Assembly (NCBI GenBank): GCA_049841315.1
Contig: JASGDB010000140.1
Span: forward strand, 1-29,370
DNA from: JASGDB01 sp049841315
GTDB taxonomy: Bacteria; Bacteroidota; Bacteroidia; Flavobacteriales; Weeksellaceae
Direction of reading: 5' to 3'
Length of the DNA stretch: 29,370 nucleotides
Numbering within the stretch: the first letter of the stretch is position 1; the number at the start of each line of letters is the position of its first letter. Shown piece after piece: positions 16,159 to 23,600 of this stretch. The notes below the pieces were generated by a model. The model worked only from the letters and a program-made list of their open reading frames with translations, ran no database searches and was not told the origin of the DNA. The translations under genes were made by a program, and so were the position numbers.

Positions 16159-16176
16159 CTTTTTAAATAAAGCAAA
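16155..16176 (+). promoter_or_regulatory. Perfect inverted repeat overlapping promoter and leader
   Basis: TTTGCTTT and AAAGCAAA form a perfect 8-base inverted repeat around TTAAAT, spanning from the -7 element to two bases before the ATG of the ATPase gene. It could be an operator for a dimeric regulator, or an mRNA hairpin masking the start. Confidence 0.5.
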
Positions 16177-16178
16177 TT

Positions 16179-17369
16179 ATGGAAACGTTATTATTAGAAT
16201 TTCAGAATAAAATTGCACAGACTGCGATAAAAATACAGCGTTATCTTCTTCATACTATTGATTTGAACAACCGTTTGATTGCCGTAAAAGGAGCAAGAGG
16301 TTCGGGAAAAACAACCTTGCTTCTGCAAATTGCTAAACTCCATTTGCCTCTGAAATCCACGCTTTATGTGAGTTTAGACCATATTTATTTTTTTGAAAAT
16401 AAATTGTATGATTTGGCAAAACAGTTTGCTCAGTTTGGAGGAACACATTTATTGTTGGACGAAGTGCATAAATACCCGAACTGGTCAAGGGAAATCAAAC
16501 TGATTTACGACAATTTTCCCGAACTCAACGTGATTTTTACCTCGTCTTCAATGCTCGAAATTTATAAATCCGAATCGGATTTGAGCCGAAGAGCGGTTTC
16601 TTATGATTTAAAAGAATTGTCTTTCAGAGAATTTATTTTGTTTGAAACAAAAAAGTCGCTTCCCGTTTACTCTTTTTCGGAAATTTTGGAGAATCACAAT
16701 GCCTTTGCCACCGAAATTTTGGAAGAAATAAAACCCTTACCATTGTTTGAAAAGTACCTGAAAATGGGAGTTTATCCTTATTACAAAGAAAACGAAAATC
16801 TTTACATTCAAAAACTGCAAAACACGATTAACCTTATTATCGAAGTCGATATTAATGCGGTGGAAGATTTGCAGTACGACACTTTGGTAAAGCTGAAAAA
16901 GCTGTTGATAGCCGTTGCTTCGAGTGCTCCGTTCACACCGAACATTACAAAATTGAGTGAAAAAGTGGGTGTTTCCAGAAATATGCTGGTGCAATCTATC
17001 AAAATTTTGGAACGTGCAGGTTTGGTAAACGAGTTATACAAAGACAATTCCGGCATTGGTGTTTTGACAAAGCCTGAAAAATTATACCTCAACAATACCA
17101 ATCTGATGTATGCATTAGCCAAAGAAAATACCAATGCAGGAAATGTGCGGGAAACGTTTTTTTTCAATCAGTTCAAAGGTTTACACGAAATAAACCGCTC
17201 TGAAACCGCCGATTTTGTGATTGATAAAACCTACATTTTTGAGATTGGCGGAAAAAACAAAACCAAAAAACAAATAGCTGGTTCGCACAATGCTTATCTT
17301 GCCAAAGATGATATTGAAATCGGTTTTGAGAATATAATTCCGGTGTGGTTGTTTGGGTTTATGTATTGA
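16179..17369 (+). CDS. AAA-family ATPase with C-terminal DUF4143-like region
   Basis: The N-terminal half of this 396-residue protein is a P-loop ATPase. Walker A is KGARGSGKTT (about 37-46), Walker B is LLLDEVHKYPNW (about 91-102), and a sensor stretch FTSSSMLEI follows near 121. The YDLKELSFREFI segment (about 146-157) is typical of the AAA_14/DUF4143 group. The C-terminal half contains a winged-helix-like part (TKLSEKVGVSRNMLVQSIKILERAGLV) and a fold ending ETFFFNQF, TADFVI and FEIGGKNKTKKQI, reminiscent of a PD-(D/E)XK nuclease-like domain often seen there. Function is unknown for the family; many copies are scattered and mobile in Bacteroidetes and archaea. It has its own -7 element and leader palindrome, and the acpH-like gene follows after 36 bases. 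Confidence 0.85.
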   Translation: METLLLEFQNKIAQTAIKIQRYLLHTIDLNNRLIAVKGARGSGKTTLLLQIAKLHLPLKSTLYVSLDHIYFFENKLYDLAKQFAQFGGTHLLLDEVHKYPNWSREIKLIYDNFPELNVIFTSSSMLEIYKSESDLSRRAVSYDLKELSFREFILFETKKSLPVYSFSEILENHNAFATEILEEIKPLPLFEKYLKMGVYPYYKENENLYIQKLQNTINLIIEVDINAVEDLQYDTLVKLKKLLIAVASSAPFTPNITKLSEKVGVSRNMLVQSIKILERAGLVNELYKDNSGIGVLTKPEKLYLNNTNLMYALAKENTNAGNVRETFFFNQFKGLHEINRSETADFVIDKTYIFEIGGKNKTKKQIAGSHNAYLAKDDIEIGFENIIPVWLFGFMY

Positions 17370-17405
17370 TGAAACCGAATAATTTTAAATTTTAAAACGT
17401 TACAA

Positions 17406-17975
17406 ATGAACTACCTCGCTCATTCCTTTCTCGCTTTTTCCGACGGACAGATTGTCGGGCAGTTTCTGGAAGATGTTATCAGGAACAGTGAGCGATTTTC
17501 TTTCCCCGAAGAAATGCAAAAGGGAATTAGGCTTCATCGGGAAGTGGATACTTTTACGGATTCTCACGCTGCAATCAGTGAAGCGAAGAAGATTTTTTCG
17601 CCTTTGGTTCGGCTGTATTCGGGAGCGTTTGTAGATGTGGCGATGGATTATTTTCTGGCAAATGATGTGCAGATTTTCACTTCGGAAAGCTTGAAAAATC
17701 ATTCACAAAAAGTATATCGGGTTTTGAATGAAAATGCTGAATATTTCCCCGAAAATTTCCAAAAAATGCTTTTCTATATGGAAAAAGACGACTGGCTCTA
17801 CAATTACCGCAACGATTGGGGAATAGAATTCAGTATGAAAAACGTTCTTCGGAAAGCGAAATATTTAGATGAAAACATTCCTGTTTTTGAATGTTTTTTA
17901 GAGCATAAAAAGGAGTTGCAGGATTGTTATGATGTGTTTTTTCCGGAACTTTTGGGGTTTGTGAAGTCTTTTTAA
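17406..17975 (+). CDS. acpH: Acyl carrier protein phosphodiesterase-like protein (AcpH/DUF479 family)
   Basis: The protein has 189 residues. The family's opening MNYLAHSFLAFSDGQIVGQFLEDVIRN carries the metal-binding aspartate, followed by GIRLHREVDTFTD (about 39-51), the second signature. AcpH removes the 4'-phosphopantetheine group from holo-ACP, giving apo-ACP; the fold is an HD-like helical bundle. Activity is known from the E. coli enzyme and inferred here. Length matches. It probably shares a transcript with the preceding ATPase gene (36-base spacer without a promoter). It converges with the DUF6702 gene across a repeat-rich gap. Confidence 0.85.
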   Translation: MNYLAHSFLAFSDGQIVGQFLEDVIRNSERFSFPEEMQKGIRLHREVDTFTDSHAAISEAKKIFSPLVRLYSGAFVDVAMDYFLANDVQIFTSESLKNHSQKVYRVLNENAEYFPENFQKMLFYMEKDDWLYNYRNDWGIEFSMKNVLRKAKYLDENIPVFECFLEHKKELQDCYDVFFPELLGFVKSF

Positions 17976-17976
17976 C

Positions 17977-18052
17977 CACAAAGAACACTAAGTTTTTCAC
18001 AAAGAACACAATCTTTTGTCTTGGTTCTTGGCTCTTGTTTCTTGGCTCTTTA
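17977..18052. repeat. Heptamer-phased repeats in the acpH/DUF6702 gap
   Basis: CACAAAGAACAC occurs at 17977-17988 and again at 17998-18009, 21 bases apart. Next come TCTTGGT, TCTTGGC, TCTTGTT and TCTTGGC units in 7-base phase, ending just before the DUF6702 stop. They fill the whole convergent gap. No terminator is obvious. Confidence 0.8.
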
Positions 18053-18553
18053 AAATTGTTGATACAAATATTTATCGGGATAATTCAGTTTTTCGCTTTT
18101 CCGTTTTCCGCCGACGATAATATGGATGATATTCATCTGGTCGTCAAAAAGATTATAAATAAAACTTACGGCAGTTTCTACTTTTTTCGGATTTTCAACC
18201 GATTCGGATTCGAGGAAAATTTCTACGCTTTCTTTATCTTCTTCGTAGCCGATGTAATTTACTTTCAAAAATTGGTTGTTTACTTTTAATTTAAGTGATT
18301 CCGAAGCGTAATTTTTCAGGGCTTCGTTCATTTCTTTTTCAAATTTCTTGTCTTGGAAATGCACACTTTTTTTGAATTTATCATTCACGGCATTTTCCAA
18401 ATCGTCCATAAAAAACCGTCCCGTAATTTCAAAGGTTTTGGTTTTTTGATTGTAATTAAATTCCACAGAACCAACGTGATAAGGGTGTGGTTTGAAAGAA
18501 ACAAGACACAAGGCAAAAGAAAAAAGAAGAAATATTTTTAAAAGAAATTTCAT
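18050..18553 (-). CDS. DUF6702-type exported protein of unknown function
   Basis: A signal peptide (MKFLLKIFLLFSFALCLVSF) is followed by KPHPYHVGSVEFNYN, the characteristic start of a small Bacteroidetes protein family I know as DUF6702. The protein is 167 residues, the usual length. The rest is mixed strand and helix (TFEITGRFFMDDLENAV, then LNYPDKYLYQQF at the end) without catalytic residues I can name. In related genomes this family often sits near HupE/UreJ-like and M1 peptidase genes; both types occur in this window, with the HupE-like gene only 590 bases away. Its ATG overlaps the upstream toxin's TGA as ATGA, so it is probably translationally coupled to the toxin-antitoxin pair. Confidence 0.75.
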   Translation of the reverse strand: MKFLLKIFLLFSFALCLVSFKPHPYHVGSVEFNYNQKTKTFEITGRFFMDDLENAVNDKFKKSVHFQDKKFEKEMNEALKNYASESLKLKVNNQFLKVNYIGYEEDKESVEIFLESESVENPKKVETAVSFIYNLFDDQMNIIHIIVGGKRKSEKLNYPDKYLYQQF

Positions 18554-18852
18554 TGCTTTAAAAGTTTGGGGATTTTTCGTGGATTTTCGCGCATATCGAA
18601 AAATAGCAGAACTTTTATTTTTTCTTTTTCCTCCCGAAAAAACATTCTTATATGTCTTTTTCCGATGAGTGCGGAACGAATGTTTTTATATTCTTTCTGA
18701 TATTGATGAAAATTGCCGCTTTTCAGATTTTCTAAAACTACGGAAATGTCGTTCAGAAGAATATCAGCTTCTCTGTCCGTCCATACTCTCTTTAAAAAAT
18801 CAATGTTTTCTTTCAGTGAAAATTTTGCTATTTCTGAATATTCAACCTGCAT
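18550..18852 (-). CDS. RelE/ParE-family toxin of a type II toxin-antitoxin pair
   Basis: This 100-residue basic protein has the ParE/RelE pattern: YSEIAKFSLKENIDFL at the start, VLENLKSGNFHQYQKEYKNIR in the middle, and IGKRHIRMFFREEKEKIKVLLFFDMRENP at the end. The last part is the core strands with the conserved basic residue and the D-R-NP turn typical of plasmid-stabilisation toxins. RelE members cleave mRNA on the ribosome and ParE members block gyrase; the sequence does not decide which applies. Its start overlaps the antitoxin end by 25 bases, and its stop overlaps the DUF6702 start by four. It looks intact, unlike the RelE-like gene at the start of the window. Confidence 0.85.
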   Translation of the reverse strand: MQVEYSEIAKFSLKENIDFLKRVWTDREADILLNDISVVLENLKSGNFHQYQKEYKNIRSALIGKRHIRMFFREEKEKIKVLLFFDMRENPRKIPKLLKQ

Positions 18853-19073
18853 CTTTCTTCGTCAATAAATTTCATAAAATCTTCGTGAGAAATCATATCC
18901 TCATCTTTCAGATTATCAGCATAATCCGATAATGCTTCATATACATAATCCGGAATTTCATTTTCACGGTTTTCGTAGGAGGAATCCTTCACGGTTACCC
19001 CTTTTATGCTTTCCAGATATTTTTTGATTGCAGGAATATCGTTCCTGTTTTCTATTTCTACGATTAAAGTCAT
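18828..19073 (-). CDS. Antitoxin partner of the RelE/ParE-family toxin
   Basis: An 81-residue acidic protein placed directly upstream of the toxin, in the usual antitoxin-first order. It begins MTLIVEIENRNDIPAIKKYL, a short strand-helix start, and ends with an acidic helix rich in D and E (YEALSDYADNLKDEDMISHEDF) suited to wrapping a basic toxin. No textbook DNA-binding motif is obvious beyond the N-terminus. The ATG at 19073 is chosen over an upstream in-frame ATG at 19139, because a TAACTTTG -7 element at 19089-19096 lies between them and the extra residues are unlike the family. The assignment rests mostly on position and charge. Confidence 0.75.
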   Translation of the reverse strand: MTLIVEIENRNDIPAIKKYLESIKGVTVKDSSYENRENEIPDYVYEALSDYADNLKDEDMISHEDFMKFIDEERCRLNIQK

Positions 19074-19088
19074 TGCCGTAATTTTCAA

Positions 19089-19096
19089 CAAAGTTA
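19089..19096 (-). promoter_or_regulatory. Candidate -7 element for the antitoxin-toxin-DUF6702 operon
   Basis: On the minus strand this reads TAACTTTG, matching TAnnTTTG, 15 bases before the antitoxin ATG at 19073. No good -33 element at the normal distance was found. Confidence 0.45.
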
Positions 19097-19139
19097 AAAT
19101 AAAATTTGTATTATAGCATTTCAAAAAAAACATTGACAA

Positions 19140-19718
19140 ATGCAGGATTTTTTATTTTACTTAAAACTCGGTTGGGAGCATATTATTTCGCTCGACGCTT
19201 TAGACCACCAATTATTTATATTGGCTCTGATAGCCGTTTATTCTTACAACGATTTCAAAAAAATCCTGATTCTGGTTACCGCTTTTACAATCGGACATTC
19301 CATTACACTGGCTTTGAGTGTTCTGGATATTGTGAGAATTTCCTCAAATTGGGTGGAATTTCTGATTCCGCTTACCATTGCCATTACCGCATTCGACAAT
19401 ATTTTGATGAAAAACAACCAGAAAAGTTTAATGAAAATGAATTATTATCTCGCTTTAATTTTCGGACTGATTCACGGAATGGGTTTTGCGAATACGGCAA
19501 GAATGATGCTGGCGAAAGAACAAAGTATTTTTACTCCGCTTTTGGGCTTTAATATCGGTCTGGAATTAGGACAGATTGTAGTGGTCATCACAATTTTCGT
19601 AGTTTTATTTATCTTGTTAAAGATTTTCAGAGTCAATCGGAAAGACTGGATTATGTTTGTTTCTTCAGGAGTTTTTGCACTTTCCCTGAAAATGGCTTTA
19701 GAAAGGATTCCGTTCTAA
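19140..19718 (+). CDS. HupE/UreJ-like membrane protein
   Basis: The 192-residue protein has about six or seven membrane segments. It opens with a tryptophan- and histidine-containing stretch (LKLGWEHIISLDALDHQLF) and carries GLIHGMGFAN near residue 107. Both the LGWEHI...DH pattern and the GL-HG-GFA motif are hallmarks of HupE/UreJ, a family of metal (nickel or cobalt) permeases and related proteins. No urease or hydrogenase genes are nearby, so the metal role is inferred only from the family. The ATG at 19140 is divergent from the antitoxin, with 66 bases between starts. It converges with VanZ. Confidence 0.85.
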   Translation: MQDFLFYLKLGWEHIISLDALDHQLFILALIAVYSYNDFKKILILVTAFTIGHSITLALSVLDIVRISSNWVEFLIPLTIAITAFDNILMKNNQKSLMKMNYYLALIFGLIHGMGFANTARMMLAKEQSIFTPLLGFNIGLELGQIVVVITIFVVLFILLKIFRVNRKDWIMFVSSGVFALSLKMALERIPF

Positions 19719-19786
19719 CTGATTGTGTTCGCTGTGGCATATTTTTCTGAATTATGCAGTTATGAAAAATCTCATACTTACTTTTC

Positions 19787-20227
19787 CTATGTAGATTTTT
19801 CCCCGGATCTTGCAAAGAATATTTTGTAAATCAGAAATCCGATTGTCATTCCAAAAGTATTCATCATCACATCATCCAGTTCCGCATAGCCTCTTTTAAA
19901 GAAATACTGGCTGAATTCAATGTAATTGATGGCAATGAAAAAAGTTATGAAAAGAGGAATATACCTGCTGAGTTTCGGATACAAAATTCCCAAAAAACCA
20001 TAAGGAATGAAGCCTGCAATATTTCCTAAAAGATTTCTGTACTTCTCCGTCCCATAATTTTCCTCAAAAATAAGGTGCTTCAAGGTATCAAAAGGATACG
20101 CCCTGATTTCATACAGAACCGGGTCTGCAGTACTACGGTTATAGGCAAAAAACATCATATACAAGAGCCAGATTGTATAGACATTGATAAAAACCGGATA
20201 AATACTGTATACAATTTTTTTCATCAT
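19787..20227 (-). CDS. VanZ family membrane protein
   Basis: A small membrane protein of 146 residues from the ATG at 20227 (ATGATG; the second ATG at 20224 is an alternative). It has about four membrane segments. The VanZ signatures are LLGNIAGFIPYGFLG in the middle and ELDDVMMNTFGMTIGF near the C-terminus. VanZ of enterococci confers low teicoplanin resistance; most chromosomal homologues have no known role. A longer frame reaching 20314 is rejected, since the extra codons translate the terminator hairpin and the tail of the DUF3467 gene. The start codon lies one base after the terminator's T run, so expression depends on read-through or an unseen promoter. Confidence 0.8.
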   Translation of the reverse strand: MMKKIVYSIYPVFINVYTIWLLYMMFFAYNRSTADPVLYEIRAYPFDTLKHLIFEENYGTEKYRNLLGNIAGFIPYGFLGILYPKLSRYIPLFITFFIAINYIEFSQYFFKRGYAELDDVMMNTFGMTIGFLIYKIFFARSGEKST

Positions 20228-20256
20228 AAAAAAAAACCCGGCAAAAAACCGGGCTT
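20228..20256 (-). terminator. Rho-independent terminator of the rpoBC-DUF3467 transcript
   Basis: On the minus strand CCCGG and CCGGG pair around a T-rich 7-base loop (extended by flanking A and T), followed by nine consecutive T (20236-20228). It lies about 18 bases after the DUF3467 stop and ends one base before the VanZ start. Confidence 0.9.
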
Positions 20257-20273
20257 TATTGGTAAACTTATAA

Positions 20274-20579
20274 TTACGCCTGAACGTTGTTTCCGCCCAA
20301 TACGAAAGGTTCAACTTCCTTAATTTCTCCGAATTGCTGCTCGTAGTTTGCGATGTTCTGCTGAAGTGCAGACAGAACTCTTTTTGCGTGAAGCGGAGCC
20401 AAGATTACTCTTGACCTTACTTGTGCCTGCTGTACTCCCGGCATTAATTGGATAAAATCCAATACGAATTCAGATGGAGAGTGGTTTACTAATGCTAAAT
20501 TACAATATGCACCAGCAGCTACCATCTCGTTTAGTTGAATGTTGATGTTGTTCGGGTCGTTGTTTTGATTGTTGTCCAT
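20274..20579 (-). CDS. DUF3467 domain protein downstream of rpoC
   Basis: The 101-residue protein begins with an Asn-rich stretch (MDNNQNNDPNNINIQ). The DUF3467 core follows: GAYCNLALVNHSPSEFVLDF, MPGVQQAQVRSRVILAPLHAKRVL and a final FGEIKEVEP. The domain is common in bacteria and has no established function. It is repeatedly found just after rpoC in Bacteroidetes, as here, and the terminator follows it, so it is the last gene of the rpoB-rpoC operon. The 97-base spacer from rpoC carries an inverted pair of heptamer arrays that could fold into a long hairpin. Confidence 0.92.
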   Translation of the reverse strand: MDNNQNNDPNNINIQLNEMVAAGAYCNLALVNHSPSEFVLDFIQLMPGVQQAQVRSRVILAPLHAKRVLSALQQNIANYEQQFGEIKEVEPFVLGGNNVQA

Positions 20580-20592
20580 TTTAAATTTTGTT

Positions 20593-20666
20593 TAAAAGTT
20601 TAAGGTTTAAAGTTCAAAGTTAAGGAAAAGGCAGTTAAAAACCTTGAACCTTAAACTTTGAACTTT
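20593..20666. repeat. Inverted heptamer arrays between rpoC and DUF3467
   Basis: AAAGTTCAAAGTTAAGG (20609-20625) pairs with CCTTAAACTTTGAACTTT (20649-20666) apart from a one-base bulge, a 17-base-pair stem with a 23-base loop. Both arms consist of 7-base units (GTTTAAG, GTTTAAA, GTTCAAA types). Confidence 0.85.
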
Positions 20667-20676
20667 GAATAATTTA

Positions 20677-23600
20677 TTAATTCAGGTCTTCAAATTCCTT
20701 TTTAGAGCCTACGATGACGTTCTGATATTCTTTCAGTCCGGTTCCGGCAGGAATTCTGTGTCCTACGATTACGTTTTCTTTCAGACCGTTCAGTTCGTCC
20801 ACTTTTCCGGCTACTGCGGCTTCGTTCAGAACTTTTGTAGTTTCCTGGAACGATGCTGCGGACATAAAGGATTTGGTTTGAAGTGCCGCTCTGGTAATTC
20901 CCTGAAGAACCGGAGTTGCTGTTGCAGGAAGGGCTTCACGTACTTCTACCAGCTTCAGGTCTTCACGTTTCAATTTGGAATTTTCATCACGAAGCTCTCT
21001 TGCCGTAATCATCTGTCCCGGTTTGAATTCTTTGGAATCTCCTGCGTCCATCACGACTTTCATTCCGAAAATACGGTTGTTTTCTTCAAGGAAATCGTAT
21101 TTGTGTTCCAAAGCACCTTCAAGGAACTGGGTATCTCCTCCGTCCACAATTTCTACTTTGGTCATCATCTGACGAACGATGATTTCAAAATGTTTGTCGT
21201 CGATTTTTACCCCTTGCAAACGGTAAACTTCCTGAATTTCATTCACAATATATTCCTGAACCGCAGTAGGTCCTTTGATTTTCAGAATGTCGTCCGGTGT
21301 GATAGAACCGTCGGAAAGCGGAGAACCTGCTCTTACGAAGTCGTTTTCCTGTACCAAAATCTGGTTGGAAAGTTTCACAAGATATGTTTTTCTTTCTCCT
21401 GATTTTGCTTCCACGATAAGTTCACGGTTACCTCTCTTGATTTTTCCGTAAGAAACTACTCCGTCGATTTCCGTAACTACGGCAGGGTTGGAAGGGTTTC
21501 TTGCTTCAAACAATTCGGTAACTCTCGGAAGACCTCCGGTAATATCCCCTGCTTTTGCAGATTTTCTCGGGATTTTGATTAAGACTTTTCCTGCCTTAAT
21601 TTTTTCTCCGTCGTTTACCATTAAGTGGGCTCCAACAGGAAGGTTGTACGCTTTCTGCTCAACACCTTTGGCATCTACAACTTTCAAAGTAGGAACGGCT
21701 TTTTTGTTTCTGGATTCGGAGATTACTTTTTCCTCGAAACCGGTTTGTTCGTCGATTTCCAACTGGAAAGAAATACCTTGAATGATGTCTTCGTATTCTA
21801 CTTTACCGGCAGTTTCTGCAATGATTACCGCGTTATACGGGTCCCATCTACAGATTACGTCGCCTTTTTTCACTTTATCGCCCGGCTTCACGGAAAGAAT
21901 CGAACCATAAGGAACGTTTGCCACCATCAGCGGAGTTCTTGTCGCATTGTCTGCAACCAAACGGAATTCCGTAGAACGGGAAACTACCACTTCGGCTTTG
22001 TTTCCGTTTTCGTCTTCGGAAGTAATGGTTCTTACTTCGTCCATTTCCACGATACCGTCTCTTCTTGCCACGATGGAAGGATTTTCGGAAACGTTTCCGG
22101 CAGTTCCTCCTTGGTGGAAGGTTCTCAACGTAAGCTGAGTTCCCGGTTCCCCGATGGATTGTGCAGCGATAACTCCTACTGCTTCTCCCATGTGAATCGG
22201 TTTTCCTGTTGCAAGGTTTCGTCCGTAACATTTCGCACAGATACCTTTTTTCGCTTCACAGGTCAATGGAGAGCGTACTTCTACGGATTCAAGTCCTGAT
22301 TCCTGAATTTTTCCTGCCAATTCTTCATTAATGATTGCATCTGCATTCACAAGCAATTCATCGGTTTCAGGGTGGTAAATATCGTGAAGAGAAACTCTAC
22401 CCAAAATTCTTTCTGAAATAGGTTCTACAATTTCATCATTTTTCTTCAATGCTGAAACTTCTGTTCCTCTTAGTGTTCCACAATCGTCTTCTGTAATGAT
22501 AACATCTTGGGCTACGTCCACCAATCTTCTCGTTAAATAACCTGCATCGGCAGTTTTAAGAGCGGTATCGGCAAGACCTTTACGAGCACCGTGAGTTGAG
22601 ATGAAGTATTCCAAAATGGAAAGACCTTCTTTAAAGTTGGCTACAATCGGGTTTTCGATGATTTCTGCTCCGACAGAACCTGCTTTTTGCGGTTTTGCCA
22701 TTAGTCCTCTCATTCCGGAAAGCTGACGAATCTGCTCCTTAGAACCCCTTGCTCCGGAATCCAGCATCATATATACAGAGTTGAATCCGCCTTGGTCGGT
22801 TTTCATTCTGCCCATAATCATTTCGGTAAGTCCGGCGTTGGTGTTTGTCCAAACGTCGATTACCTGATTATAACGCTCCGTATCGGTAATCAATCCCATA
22901 TTATAGTTGGCTTTGATTTCGTCCACAGTATCTACTGCTTTTGCAATCATCGTTTTCTTTTCTTCCGGGATTACAATATCTCCAAGAGAGAACGAAAGAC
23001 CACCTTTGAATGCGTTGGCATATCCAAGATTTTTCATATCATCAAGGAATTTCACGGTAGTAGGGAAATCTGTTTCCGCCAAAATTCTTCCGATTACGTT
23101 TCTCAATGATTTTTTAGTCAAAAGTTCATTAACATAACCCACTTCTTTCGGAACAATTTGGTTGAATAAAATTCTACCAACCGTAGTTTCGATAAGTTTG
23201 ATTTCTATTTCTCCGTTTTCGTTTTTCACAGGAAGTTTACATCTTACTTTTGCGTTAAGAGAAACTTTTCCTTCTGCATAAGCGATTTCGGCTTCTTCCG
23301 GAGAGTAGAAAGCAAGACCTTCTCCTTTTACTTTGATTTCATCTGTGGAATCAAGCTGTTTAGTCATAAAATACAGACCCAAAACCATATCCTGAGAAGG
23401 TACAGTAATCGGAGAACCGTTTGCAGGGTTCAAAATATTTTGAGAACCGAGCATCAATAACTGGGCTTCCAGAATCGCTTCTGGTCCTAATGGCAAGTGA
23501 ACCGCCATCTGGTCGCCATCGAAGTCGGCGTTAAATGCCGTTGTTACAAGCGGGTGAAGCTGGATTGCTTTACCTTCAATCATTTTCGGCTGGAATGCCT

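Noticed and set aside
20228..20314. Longer N-terminus for VanZ
   Set aside because: These codons translate the terminator hairpin and the DUF3467 end, giving a sequence unlike VanZ.
21625..22299. A 224-codon open frame antisense to rpoC
   Set aside because: It mirrors a highly conserved coding region and has no domain. Such long antisense frames are common opposite rpoC and rpoB in low-GC genomes.
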